A model generated the notes under the pieces. The model ran no database searches. It had not been told where the DNA came from and was given only the letters and a program-made list of their open reading frames with translations. Below are positions 11,866-22,665 of a stretch of 64,000 nucleotides of DNA, piece after piece (positions within the stretch are counted from its first letter, which is position 1; each line of letters starts with the position of its first letter). Both the position numbers and the translations under genes were made by a program. The stretch lies in assembly GCF_042477335.2 (NCBI RefSeq), contig NC_091247.1:230336001-230400000 (forward strand), read 5' to 3'. The stretch comes from Ovis canadensis (lineage: Eukaryota > Chordata > Mammalia > Artiodactyla > Bovidae).

Positions 11866-12151
11866 GAGGTAGCAATGGCACCCCACTCCAGTGCTCTTGC
11901 CTGGAAAATCCCATGGACGGGGGAGCCTGGTGGGCTGCAGTCCATGGGGTCGCGAAGAGTCAGACACGACTGAACGACTTCACTTTCACTTTTCACTTTC
12001 CTGCATTGGAGAAGGAAATGGCAACCCACTCCAGCGTTCTTGCCTGGAGAATCCCAGGGACGGGGGAGCCTGGTGGGCTGCTGTCTATGGGGTCGCACAG
12101 AGTCGGACACGACTGAGGCGACTTAGCAGCAGCAGCAGCAGCAGCAGCAGC
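11866..12151 (+). mobile_element. Bov-A2 SINE with (AGC)n tail
   Basis: Two Bov-A monomers in tandem: the first ends 'gactgaacgacttcacttt', then a linker, and the second starts at 'ggagaaggaaatggcaaccc'. The 3' end carries about nine AGC units (12125-12151), the usual tail type of this family. The high similarity of its blocks to the other Bov-A2 copies suggests a fairly young insertion. Confidence 0.95.
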
Positions 12152-12700
12152 TAGTGGACAACTTTCCCAATTTTGTATATGATAATTGATCAATGTAGAT
12201 AGACTCATCTACAGGTAAATTTTGGACTCTGACTGTATGTATAGATAAATTGATGGACAGATGGATGGACGGATGGATGGACGGATGGATGGACACTATA
12301 TTTCTAGATCTGTTTATTCTCTCATAGCCACTTATTTATTCTAGCCTTTTCAAATTATATGTAGCCTTTTCAAATTATATGTTAAATATAACCCGCCTTC
12401 ATTTTTGGCTATTTCCTACACTAATTTCTTATTTTGTGTCTCTTCCTCTTCATCTCCCTTTTTCAATTAGGTTTAATATTTTAAATTTTGTAGGGTTTTT
12501 TTTGCAAAGAAGCTCCTTTCAAAACTATTTACTAATTATACTCTTTTCTCTCTGATGCATCGTTCACTTCTTTTCCTTTTATAAAATCCTCTGCTTTCCG
12601 TTTCATTATTTTCCTATTTTTAGTTGAGTGGCTGATTTATTTAATCATCTCTTTAATTCAGAACTTGAAATCGTCGTGATGAGTCACTTGGTCCTGGGAG
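12152..12700 (-). mobile_element. L1M ORF2 fragment, antisense
   Basis: AT-rich text resembling the antisense 5' half of ORF2. It contains a GGAT/GGAC tetranucleotide tract (12250-12296) and a tandem 20-bp duplication of 'agccttttcaaattatatgt' at about 12342-12382. Confidence 0.5.
12250..12296. repeat. (GGAT/GGAC)n tetranucleotide tract
   Basis: About eleven tetranucleotide units alternating GATG, GATG, GACG. Confidence 0.85.
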
Positions 12701-12957
12701 CGATGCTAATGGTGCGTGTGGTTTGAATCGCATCGTGTCTCATTTTTTTTTCCTCCAGGCACTCCATGGTTCCGGGTGCTTCCTGAGGAAGCAGCAAGCA
12801 TTGTTTGTGTCCAAGTGCACGGCCATTTTCTGTGCATAATTCACAGGAGCTGCTAAGGAGCTGCGCTGCCTGGCCCCAGCGTGGAGTCGGGATGTGTAAC
12901 TGTATGGCTCCTTGCCTCCTGCACAGGTCTCACAAGCATTTTGTCTACTTGACCCTG
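12701..12957. other. Short single-copy stretch
   Basis: Nothing recognised. Confidence 0.3.
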
Positions 12958-13166
12958 TGAGTGTGCTAAGTCGCTTCAGTCATGTCCGGCTCTTCGTGAC
13001 CCACAGACCGCAGCCCACCAGGCTCCTCTGTCCATTCTCCAGGCAAGAGCACTGGGGTGGGTGCCATGCCCTCCTCCAGGGGATCTTCCCGACCCAGAGA
13101 TCGAACCTAATGTCCCCTGTGTTGGCAGGTGGGTTCATTACCACCAGCACTGCCTGGGAAGCCCAC
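12958..13166 (-). mobile_element. Bov-tA SINE, antisense
   Basis: Reverse complement of the Bov-tA layout: 'gctaagtcgcttcagtcatg' tail at the left, 'ctccaggcaagagcactggg' in the middle, and 'actgcctgggaagcccact' (the tRNA-like head) at the right. Confidence 0.92.
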
Positions 13167-14368
13167 TTGACCTCGGGGATGAGCCAAGTGAGGTTAATGT
13201 CTTCTTCGAGGCAGAGGCCTTCTGTAGTCCTGGGACATCTTCCCTCCAGGCCTGGTCACCGAGGCTGCTGTACTGAGACGGCCCCGCACCCCACCCCTGT
13301 CTGACTCCGGGATTCCTCAGCATTGTGGGGAGGCCTGGAGTGTTTGTGGCAGTTGGCAAACCACCAGTTATGGTGGGAGGATGCTGACGGATACTGCCTC
13401 AGCCTGCAGCCTCAAGGGGACAGCCTGCAGGTGCGTTCAGGGGTCCCTGGGGGCGCTGGAGGGCAGGTCCGAGGCCCACAGGTGGCTGATGCTGAGATGC
13501 TCCTGTAGCTGGCCCCCATGCCGGGCTCCCCGCCTCCTGGGCTCACCCTCAGACTCTCCTCCTCCACAGCCTTGCTCTGGGCCCCGCGATCCGAGGACCC
13601 AAATGAAGCTCCTTTCCCCTCTGTGCACCCGGCCCTTCCTCCCGCCTGCTGTGGGCTTTCCTCTGTGTTGGTGACAGACGCTCAGGTGCCAGACGGTTGC
13701 CCCGTGCTCATCGTCTCTGCTGTGTGGCTCCCGCTGCCTCCTGGAGCACCTCTGTGCTGATCACGAGCTTTCGGTGCTCACACGGCCGTTGCAGCCCCCT
13801 CTTCCTATGTAGCTTTGTCTGTGCACCTTTGCCCGCGAATTTCTCGATTGCCTCATGCTGGATATACCTTGCAAACGACGCACATGCTGGGTTTCAGTCT
13901 TTGATCTGAGAATCTCCTCTTAGTTAGCAAATGTGTCTTATGCAGAACGTGTATTTTCTGCCGTGATACGTGCTTGATTACTGACCTCTCCCATCGTATT
14001 TCCATTTTCACACTTCCACTGTTTTCCATCGTTCACTGCTCAGAGTGCAGTCTCTCTCTGTGTGTTTTCCTTCTGATAATTTGGAAAGCTAATCCATCTG
14101 TTTTTTTTTTGTTGTTGTTGCTGTTGCCTTTGTAACTTTTAATAGCACTTAAAACCCTGATTTCTAGACTCATTCCCTTTGATAGTCTACTAGCCCCCCT
14201 CTATGTAAATAGAGAAAGTTAATTCTCAGACATATATCCCAGATATTGTCACCGTCCTCCGATTTCTCTACTTATTTATCTGCATTATTTTCTATTTATT
14301 TATTGAAACTGTAAAAATCTAAAATCTGGTCTGTTGCCTTTAAGGATTACTTAAAAGTGCTTACAAAT
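13167..14368. other. Intergenic DNA; right half AT-rich and L1-like
   Basis: 13167-13900 is GC-rich with nothing recognised. 13900-14368 is AT-rich with a T-run and GTT repeats (14101-14121) and may be a very old antisense L1 piece, but I could not place it. Confidence 0.3.
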
Positions 14369-14850
14369 TGTGGTGAACCAAGGACTAAAGAGCAGATGAA
14401 ACCAAGGAGGGTCTTGGAATGCAGGAACAGAAAACCCAGACTCTGATCGCCCTTCCCTCCCCTTCCTGCAACTATTAACAGAACAGTGTAACCTGTCTCC
14501 CCTCCTAGCCCACAGGGAGGAGGCATCTGCCCTCCTCTCGCCCCGCCCAGTCTACGTGCCTCATCCAATCAGCGCGTGACCCATAAGGCCTCGCCCAGTC
14601 TACGTGCCTCATCCAATCAGCGTGTGACCCACAAGACACCCCCCCCCCCGTCCCACCCCTCGTACCCTGGGTGTAAAAGTGGGCTAAGGACCCCTATTCA
14701 ACGACGGTTCTCCCTTGAGGGGGCCCGCTCTTCTAACAGCGTCTCCCACTCTAATAAGCTTTATTTCCCTCTCATTCTGTCTCATGTCTGGACATTCTTT
14801 TCCAACCCACACCCAGACCAGGACATAAGTGAAATAAATCAGGGCGGACA
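14369..14850 (+). mobile_element. ERV (class I-like) solo LTR
   Basis: It begins TGTGGTGAACC and carries typical U3/R/U5 signals. A 48-bp U3 block is present twice in tandem (14544-14591, 14592-14639), each copy holding a CCAATCAGCG box. A GTGTAAAAG TATA-like box lies near 14681 and an AATAAG polyadenylation-like hexamer near 14752, followed by a T-rich U5 (about 14758-14800). No gag, pol or env sequence is attached, so it is a solo LTR. The right edge is uncertain. Confidence 0.65.
14544..14639 (+). promoter_or_regulatory. Tandem 48-bp CCAAT-containing U3 repeat
   Basis: Two direct copies differing at a few positions, each with a CATCCAATCAG motif. Duplicated U3 blocks with CCAAT boxes are typical LTR enhancer/promoter modules. 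That this one is active is not shown. Confidence 0.6.
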
Positions 14851-15445
14851 CTTCTTCCTGCCCACTCGCCCTCTGTTTTATCTGTATACGTGTGCGTGTT
14901 TTTGACAAAGGTCACCCACATGGCGGTCAAGTGGCCCCAGGTTCACCCTCGGGGGTGCGGAGAGCAGCGGGGAATCCTCCCGGCTCCCTCTCTGCCTGGC
15001 CCCCATCCCACCTTGAGAGGAAGTTACCTGATAACAAACGGACCGGTTGATCAGACAGAGCTAGCGATTCGCTCTCCACTCTCAAGATACTTCTCAGTCC
15101 AGTGGATTTATTTTGTCCCCTCCATTCTCCAACAGATGCTAAGCGACTTTCACAGATGGTCTTCACCAAGTGCCCCGAGTCAGGTCAAGTCATGAGAAGG
15201 CCTGTGGAGGGGGCACGCTGGGAGCTGGAGGCAAGACAGTTAATGAGGCTTCCAAGGACTGGGCTTCTCAGGAGCACCAGCCTGACCCGTCCTCTCCAGC
15301 GCTGCCAGGCTGCTGGTGCTCAAGGCGGCTGCGGGGCTGTGAGCCGGGAGGTGGGGGCACACGCGCGGCTCCTTCTCTTCCCCGGACTCGTCATTTTATC
15401 GTGAGTCAACACTTGCTGCTTATCGCAAGCTCTTCATTAACACAT
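14851..15445. other. Intergenic DNA, nothing identified
   Basis: No repeat or gene recognised. Confidence 0.35.
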
Positions 15446-16200
15446 GGGATCCCCTGATGGCTCACACAGTTAGAGAATCTGCTGCAGCGCGGGAGTTGTT
15501 GTTCAGTCGCTCAGTCGCGTCGGACTCCTTGCGACCCCACAAACTGCAGGCTTCCCTGTCCTTCACCATCTCCCGGAGCTTGCTCAAACTCATGTCCATT
15601 GAGTCGATGCCGCCATCCAAGCATCCCATTCTCTGTCGTCCCTTCTCCTTCTGCCCTCAACCTTTCCCAGCATCAGGATCTTTTCCAATGAGTCAGCTCT
15701 TTGCATCAGGTGGCCAAAGTACTGGAGCTTCAGCTTTAGCATCAGTCTTTCCAGTGAATATTCAGGGCTGATCTCCTTCAGAATGGACTGGTCGGATCTC
15801 CTTGCAGTCCGAGGGACTCTCAAGAGTCTTCTCCAACACCACACTTCAAAGGCATAATTCTTCAGCACTCAGCCTTTATGGTCCAACTCTCACATCCATA
15901 CATGACTACTGGAAAAAACCATGGCTTTGACTAGACGGACCTTTGTTGACAAAGTGATGTCTCTGCTTTTTAATGCACTGTCTAGGTTTTCATAGCTTTT
16001 CTTCCCAGGAGCAAGCGTCTTTTACTGCAGGAGCAATGCGGGGGACTCAGGTTCAATCCCTGGGTCGGGCAGACCCCTCGGAGAAGGGAATGGCCACCCA
16101 CTCCCACATTCTTGCCCGGGGAATTCCATGCCAGGGAATTCCATGAACAGAGGAGTCTGGCGGGCTGCAACACGAGGGCTCAACAGTCAGCCAGGACTGA
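15446..16200 (+). mobile_element. Bov-tA SINE split by a BovB insertion
   Basis: The tRNA-like head lies at 15446-15495 ('gggatcccctgatggctcac' to GCGCGGGAG). The body resumes at about 16026 ('gcgggggactcaggttcaat') and runs to about 16200. The break falls inside the head, and a similar CTGCAG...GCGGGG string occurs on both sides of the intruding BovB (about 15482-15495 and 16026-16045), consistent with an imperfect target-site duplication. Confidence 0.85.
15496..16025 (-). mobile_element. BovB 3' fragment, antisense, nested in the SINE
   Basis: It starts TTGTTGTTCAGTCG and runs through the 3' UTR and RT C-terminal region to 'ggagcaagcgtctttta'. It is 5' truncated. A 92-codon minus-strand frame (15868-15590) is a remnant of the BovB C-terminus. 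It interrupts the Bov-tA described above. Confidence 0.92.
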
Positions 16201-16480
16201 GTGGGTAACGCTCACTAACGCATAGATTTCTGCTGATAATGACGAGGGCTGCCAGCGCTCTCATCGCTGTGATGGAGGAACAGATTTGGGGGTTCTCACG
16301 CTGCCATTCCAGCGGCTCCACTCCAATTCACTGATTTGTGTGTGTGTGGGGGGGGTGCAATCTACCCACCCAAGCTCCCTTGTTCTTGATAAGAATCTGA
16401 TCCCACCTTCAGCTTCAGTGAAGCCCTGATGGATTGAGTTTCTCATGGCATTCATCCTCCTGGGAGAAGACACTGCTGTG

Positions 16481-17568
16481 CAGGTGGGCAGATGTGCAGG
16501 TGTCCAGGTGTGGAGGTGGGTAGGTGTGCAGATGGGCAGGTGGGCAGGTGCGCAGGTATGCAGGTGGGCAGGTGGGCAGGTTCACAGATGGGCAGGTGTG
16601 CAGATGTGCAGGTATGCAGGTGTGCAGGTAGGCAGGTGCCTGGGTGTGCAGGTGCGCAGGTAGGCAGGTATGCAGGTGGGCAGGTGTGCAGGTGGGCAGG
16701 TGTGCAGGTGGGCAGGTGAGCAGGTGGGCAGGTGTGCAGGTGGGCAGGTGTGCAGGTGTGCAGATGGGCAGATGGGCAGGTGTGCAGGTGCGCAGGTAGG
16801 CAGGTATGCAGGTGGGCAGGTGTGCAGGTGTGCAGGTAGGCAGGTGCCCGGGTGGGCAGGTGTGCAGATGGGCAGGTGTGCAGATGCACAGGTATGCAGG
16901 TGTGCAGGTAGGCAGGTGCCCGGGTGTGCAGGTGCGCAGGTATGCAGGTGTGCAAGTAGGCAGGTGCCCGGGTGGGCAGGTGCGCAGGTGGGCAGGTATG
17001 CAGGTGGACAGGTGTGCAGGTGGCCGGGTGGGCAGGTGCGCAGGCGGGCAGGTGTGCAGGTGGGCAGGTTCGCAGGTGTGCAGATGTGCAGGTATGCAGA
17101 TGGGCAGGTGTGCAGGTAGGCAGGTGCCCGGGTGTGCAGATGGGCAGGTGCGCAGATGGGCAGGTGTGCAGATGCGCAGGTCTGCAGGTGCGCAGGTAGG
17201 CAGGTGCCCGGGTGGGCAGGTGGGCAGGTGGGCAGGTGCGCAGGTATGCAGGTGCGCAGGTAGGCAGGTATGCAGGTGGGCAGGTGCCTGGGTGTTCAGG
17301 TGGGCAGGTGTGCAGATGGGCAGATGGGCAGGTGGGCAGGTAGGCAGGTATGCAGGTGGGCAGGTTCACAGATGGGCAGGTGTGCAGATGCGCAGGTATG
17401 CAGGTGTGCAGGTAGGCAGGTGCCCGGGTGTGCAGGTGTGCAGGTGTGCAGGTGGGCAGGTGTGCAGGTTTGCAGGTGGGCAGGTGTGCAGGTATGCAGG
17501 TGTGCAGGTAGGCAGGTGCCCGGGTGGGCAGGTGGGCAGGTGTGCAGGTGGGCAGGTGTGCAGGTGGC
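16481..17568. repeat. 8-bp minisatellite, 136 units, consensus CAGGTGNG
   Basis: Splitting the sequence into 8-mers from 16481 keeps phase to 17568 without an insertion or deletion: 136 units, nearly all CAGGT plus three variable bases (GGG, GTG, GCG, AGG, ATG), with some CAGATG units. A four-unit block (CAGGTGTG, CAGGTAGG, CAGGTGCC, CGGGTGKG; 32 bp) recurs, for example at 16617, 16825, 16897 and 16945. Because eight is not a multiple of three, the array stays open in several frames on both strands, giving spurious frames of 377 and 394 codons. Array boundaries and indel-free phase are read directly; any function is unknown. Confidence 0.97.
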
Positions 17569-18883
17569 CAGAAGAGGGGCCTCATCTCAGACGCAGCCCC
17601 CAGGGGTGCAGCCAGGTGCGTGCAGGGGTGGTGGGGGATGACACCTCTGTAGGTCTGGCTCCTACGTCCCTCCCCTCCTCCACTGGGGCAGAGCCGGTGC
17701 AGCCCCTGCGTACCCCCTCCGTCCTCCCTTCCCTAGAGACTTCGCGTCTGCCCCAGGCCAACCCTCCATCACCTGTGTGCATCAGGAACCCGCCTCTCAG
17801 GACCAGCCGTTTGCAATCGGCTGTCTGTCTGGAGAAGTTGGGCTTTGCTGAGACCTACACCTTTCTGTGGCTGTTTCCAGGGCTTGCCCACACCTTCCCA
17901 CAGAACCCAAGGCTGATGGCTGTGTTTCCTTCTGGTTTCACTAAAGATGGTTCTTTTCCCTTTTTGTTTCATTCCTTTTGCTCTTTGTAGCTGGCTTTCA
18001 TTAGCAGTTGAATAGAAACTCTCTGTTCCATTGTGTTACAGCTCAAGTACACTCTCATCTGTCTTTAAAGATGAAGAGGAATTTTTCAAGGAAATAGTGT
18101 TCTGGTGTGAGGAGGGGAGGGGGCAGGGCAGAGGAGACAGGCGTGGGTCTGAAACGGGGAGGCTGAGCACCTCCCTTCTCCCCTGGCTCTCAGGGACAGT
18201 GCACTGGGCATTTTCAGTCTTGGTTTTTAAGTCCAAGACAGTAAGGATTAAAAAGTCTCTATTTTAAATGAGAAAACAAAATTGAGCCCCCAGTAGCATG
18301 CTGTGAATGGGTGTCTTGATAAAGCATGCTCGTCACTTTTGGCAGCAATAGAAATACCTAGGTATCACAGAACAAAACACACAGAAAAGGGCACCGCTGA
18401 CTGGGGGAGGGGCACAGAGCAGACAGTGGCCCAGAGAGGCTCCAGAACCTGCCAGACGAATCCAGAAGGTCCGGGGGATGGGGGGAGGGGAGTTCTGAGA
18501 TTGTTGCAGGCAGGAAGCCAATTCTGACTCCATGCTGGAAACTGTTTCTTTGACTTGCTTTCGTTGTTATAATCATCCTCAACGGCTTGCCTGGAGGATC
18601 CTGCCCACTGCTTGACTGTAAACGAACTGTTCAGCTCCTGGAGTGGTAGCTTGTCCCTGCCCACCTGTGAATAGGAGAGACTAACACACCCCTGCTGAAG
18701 GCTGGCCATCCCCTTGGAGACACTTTGCGAGACTGAAGGCCCTTCTGCTTTGCTTCCCCGCTGCCCCTCCCTCTCTGCTCTGCCTTGGGACTTTAGTTCC
18801 TCGCTGCTTCTTTCCCTCTGATCCATAAAAGAGCCTGGCATCTGGACCCCGATAAGATGGTTCCCTGCCGTCTTCTTCGTCTG
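17569..18883. other. Intergenic DNA, nothing identified
   Basis: The left part is GC-rich; the centre (about 17850-18080) is more AT-balanced. No repeat or gene recognised. Confidence 0.35.
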
Positions 18884-19101
18884 CCGTGCATGCAAAGTTG
18901 CTTCAGTTGTGTTCAACTCTTGGTGGCCCTGGGGGCTGTAGCCCACCAAGCTCCCCTGTCCATGGGATTCTCCAGGCAGGAATACTGGAGTGGGTTGCTG
19001 TGCCCTCCTCCCCGGGATCTTCCCGACCCAGGGACCGAACCTATGTTTCTCACATCTGCAGCATTAGCTGGCAGGTTCTTCAGCTCCATCTGGGAAGCCC
19101 T
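18884..19101 (-). mobile_element. Bov-tA SINE, antisense
   Basis: Reads 'gcttcagttgtgttcaactc' at the tail, 'ctccaggcaggaatactgga' in the middle, 'tcttcccgacccagggaccg' and 'catctgggaagccctg' at the head end. Confidence 0.92.
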
Positions 19102-20443
19102 GCCCCTCCCCGATCAAAGTCTCTCCCTTGCCTCAACACCTGTCTCTTGGATTCATTGGTCTCCCATGTGGCGAGCCAGGCGACAAGATCAGCCCGGCCC
19201 ACTCTCGGGAGGAAGCTGCCTGCTGGACATCTTCTGGGTCCAGACTCACCCTTGGCAGGTCCCCCCTTATCCCTGCCGCTTGCTCGCTCCTGCGGGCTGA
19301 GTGGCGATGCATTCACCCCACTTTCTGTGCAAGTTTGGGAGCCCTGGGTACTTTCAGTCCTATCAGACAGGAGGCTTTTGATTAGCCCTGTGGGGGCTCC
19401 AGCCACTGACGCCCTTTAGAAACCAGGGAGCACCCACTCACCGGCTCTGCATCGGCCCCGGGGACGCAGGGCCACCTGAGACCCTACCCAGACCGGCTCC
19501 TGCGGCTCCGCCTCTGCCCCTGGCCTCCCTTGCTCTCCTCCCCATCCTTGCCCTCCTGTCTCCGTTGCCTCCTCCAGGAACCCGAGAAAGCCCCCTCGCT
19601 GCACCTGAATCTTCCCGGGGCTTTTCCCTCCAGGCGTTCCCTTCTGTGCTTCTTCTGAGTCCAGAGCCAGTCTGCTCCCCCAGCCCTTGGTGACCTCGCA
19701 CTCTGTCCTTTCTGGGCCAACCAGCCCTCCCTTCCTTCCCTCCTTCACACTGTGTGACTCACAAGGCCGGCCAGCACCCCTGACGCCCATAACCGCTCCT
19801 GGCCTCTCCAGCTCCCCCCTGATTTGGGGTTAGTGACCCCTGAGAACTCCTGGTAACGCCCTCGCCAGACGCCTCCCCAGCTGGGCCCAGCACAGAAAGG
19901 AAACCTGGGCTTTGCTAAAGGCCGGGACAAAGTGCAGGTGGAGACGCCAGTCCCTCCTCACAGGTGCACCGTACCGCCTGCCCTCCCGGGCCTGGGGGCT
20001 CCCTACACTCAGCTGGGGGAGGGAGAGGCCAGAGCTGCCCACTCGGGGGGCTCAGGGCCTGGCCTGGCGGCGCCCCTCTTTGTCTGCACTCACCGGCCAA
20101 GAACTTAAGGGGAGCTGGAGCACGCAGCCCAGCCAGGAGCCCGACAGGACGGGAGCTGGGCACCGGGCCCTGGAGGGACTCGGGCCCCAGGGACCAAGGC
20201 CTGCCCGGGGAGTTGCTGCGCTTACAGCCCCGCAGGGTTCCAGTTATTATCAGGGATGTTTATAGGTAATTCTGAAATTAAGCACTTCATTTACAAAGGT
20301 CTTATTTCAGGATCTTGTATATTCACACCAATAATAAAAAGCAAATACCGGCGAGGGACTTTAGGTTCTGCGGCCACTTCGCCCCGGGTCCTCGAGCCAG
20401 CCTCCTTCTCTGGGCCTTGGTGATGCTGCACCTAGGAACCTGG
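19102..20443. other. GC-rich intergenic DNA, nothing identified
   Basis: Open frames up to about 124 codons on several frames of both strands; none resembles a protein family. Confidence 0.4.
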
Positions 20444-20534
20444 GGCCCCGGTGAACCGCCTGGCACCTCTGAGCGGCCCCGTGAACTGCCTGGCACCTCT
20501 GAGCGGCCCCGTGAACCGCCTGGCACCTCTGAGC
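20444..20534. repeat. 30-bp minisatellite, three copies
   Basis: Three tandem copies of a 30-bp unit starting GGCCCCGTGAACCGCC; the first copy has one extra G. Phase is a multiple of three, so the overlapping frame reads a 10-residue repeat, but the frame shows no other protein character. Confidence 0.9.
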
Positions 20535-21738
20535 AGCGTCTTCTCTCAGCCAGCTGGGATCAGGACCTGCCCGGCGTCTCCCAGGCGGTGATGAGGCTCG
20601 CGGCCCAGGACTGGCGTGACTCCTGCGGAGAATCAGGCCCCAGGAGGCGCCTGGTTCCCGTCCCTCCTGAGGGAGGAAGTCCAGCCCAGGTCACCTCGGG
20701 CTGGGGGCGGGGAGCTGGGGCTGGCTTTGTCCACAGGGCAGGAGTTGGGTAGCCATGATGGCCCTGGTGTCCAGCCAACGGGCCACCTGGCCTGTTAGCC
20801 TAGAACTGACCAGTGCTGGGGGTGACCTGAAGACCCCTAGCAACCAGCAGGCAGCTTGATTCAGACTCAGGGCAGACGGTCATAAATTTTTCCCAAATGC
20901 AAATTGTATTAAAAATCTCCATCCCTCTGGGAGGGCTCTGTAACAAGGCCATGAGTCATGCCAGGACACAGCATTCCAGGTGCAAAGCGAATGTCTTGCT
21001 TGTTGGACAGAGAGAGGAAGAGCTTCCAGCCTGGGGGGCCAGGGCCACCCCACCCCACCCCAGCTCTGGCCCACGGCCCAGGTAGCTGTGCTGCCCGTCC
21101 TGAGGAAGGGGCTCTCACTCCCAGCCCAGGGCCCGAGGGCCTCCCCGGACACCGCCTGATTCTAGCATCTCCCCTCTAGTGCTGTGCTGTGTCTCCCGGC
21201 AGCTGTCCATTCCCTCATTCATCCCCTCCCCAGTTCTCCCTACAGACACAGCACCCTGCTCACTACTGGGCCCACACCCAGGAAAACCCGGTCAGTGTGG
21301 CCCTGATCCAATGAAAGAAACCCAGCCTGCGGGAGGGAGGTCAGGGAAGCCTGCCTGGAGGGGGTGGCAGCTTAGCTGGGGACAGTCGCTCCAGCGATGA
21401 GCTGTGAAGAGCACCGAGGCAGCAGCCAGGCCTGTAGAGGTCAGAGGGTGCACACGGCCTGGCCACTGATCAGAGGGGGCCATCAGGCTGGTAAATTTCT
21501 GATGTTTCCTTCAAACTGCAGGACCTTTTAGTCCAATCAACACCCCCCACCCACCTCCACCCCCTCGCTAGAAGCCAGAACATAAAGCTGAACGAGGAGG
21601 AGCCTCTTAGGGTGAGGCGCTCTCCCCTGGCTGGGCCGAGGCTGCCCTGGGGTCCTGGAGCACCGGAGCCCCTGCACTGGGGGCCCCTGCGAGGGGGTCT
21701 CAGTGGCCCCTGCAGTGCCTTCCAGTCTGATCTCAGCC
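20535..21738. other. GC-rich intergenic DNA with one AT-rich patch
   Basis: The patch at 20880-20930 is AT-rich. Nothing recognised elsewhere. Confidence 0.35.
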
Positions 21739-21788
21739 TGGACGGGTGAGGGGTGCCCTGAGCAGGACGGGTGAGGGGTGCCCTGAGC
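21739..21788. repeat. 25-bp tandem duplication
   Basis: GACGGGTGAGGGGTGCCC plus seven more bases occurs twice, head to tail, without a mismatch. Confidence 0.9.
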
Positions 21789-21904
21789 AGGGGTGTGCTC
21801 TCTGGGGCTTATCCCACGCCTGCCTGGGAGGGGCACCAGCTCCTCCAGCCCGCAGTGTCCAAAGAGTCCTCGGGCAGGAGGCTCCCAGTTGGCCAGCCCT
21901 GGCC

Positions 21905-21995
21905 ACACACATGCAAACACACGCACAAACACATGTGCACACGCATGCATACATACGTGCACATGCCCGCCCACCCACACACACACACACACCCC
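21905..21995. repeat. Degenerate CA-rich tract
   Basis: ACACATGCA, ACACGCACAAACA and similar degenerate units ending in an uninterrupted (CA)n run at about 21976-21992. Confidence 0.85.
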
Positions 21996-22197
21996 GGGAG
22001 TCCCGGCTGGGGAGCGGCCCGCCCTCCTCCAGACGCCAGGCCCCTGCACCCTGGGCCCGCCCCCGTGCCGCGGAGCAGGCCCACACCCAAGGTCTAGGAC
22101 CAGGCGGGGATGCCCACCCACCCTGGGGTGTCCCCACCGCAGCTCACCATCGGATGCTGCCGCTGTGACCCCTGGGCAGAGCCTGACAGGAGGCTGT

Positions 22198-22310
22198 CAG
22201 GCTACCCTCTTACTGGTGGGGAAACCGAGGCTCAGAGAGGCTGAGGAGCTTGTCCAAGGTCACGCAGCGGCTCTCAGAGTAGGAAGGACTCAGAGCCCTA
22301 GGGCACCCAG
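22198..22310 (+). mobile_element. MIR SINE, sense
   Basis: Clear MIR core: 'ggggaaaccgaggctcagag', then AGGCTGAGGAGCTTGTCC and AAGGTCACGCAGCGGCTC, matching the well-known order of the MIR consensus. Confidence 0.85.
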
Positions 22311-22499
22311 GCACCGGGGCAGCAGCAACCCGAGGGCCCTGCAGGCTGCGGGGGATTCCGGTTTACGCCTAGGGGACGAGAGAGACAGCCCTGCAGTCGT
22401 CCAGGGAAGCCAGGGAGTCGTTTAGCGAGACGCAGTCGGGCCTCTCCTGGGTTGGGGGACTCAGAGCCTTGCCCTGAGGCCACCACTGCCCGGGTCTCC

Positions 22500-22665
22500 C
22501 GCCCCCAGCTCCCCAGGCCCCTCCCACATCTCCCAGGCTCCTCCCCCAGCTCCCCAGGCCCCACCCCCAGCTCCCAAGGCCCCACACACATCGCCCAAGC
22601 CCCTCCCCCAACTCCCAAGGCCTCACCCACATCTCCCAGACCCCTCCCCCAGCTCCCCAGGCCTC
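22500..22665. repeat. C-rich minisatellite (about 42-bp unit)
   Basis: About four imperfect copies of a unit of the form CCAGCTCCCCAGGCCCC plus ACATCTCCCAGRCYCCTCC. The second copy is a half unit. A minus-strand frame across it reads WELGxGLG-like repeats that derive from the array alone. Confidence 0.85.

Noticed and set aside
16452..17990. Long open frames (377 codons minus, 394 codons plus) with an eight-residue periodicity
   Set aside because: Both are read off the same 8-bp minisatellite, which stays open on both strands because its units lack stops. Composition is fixed by the array, so they are not genes.
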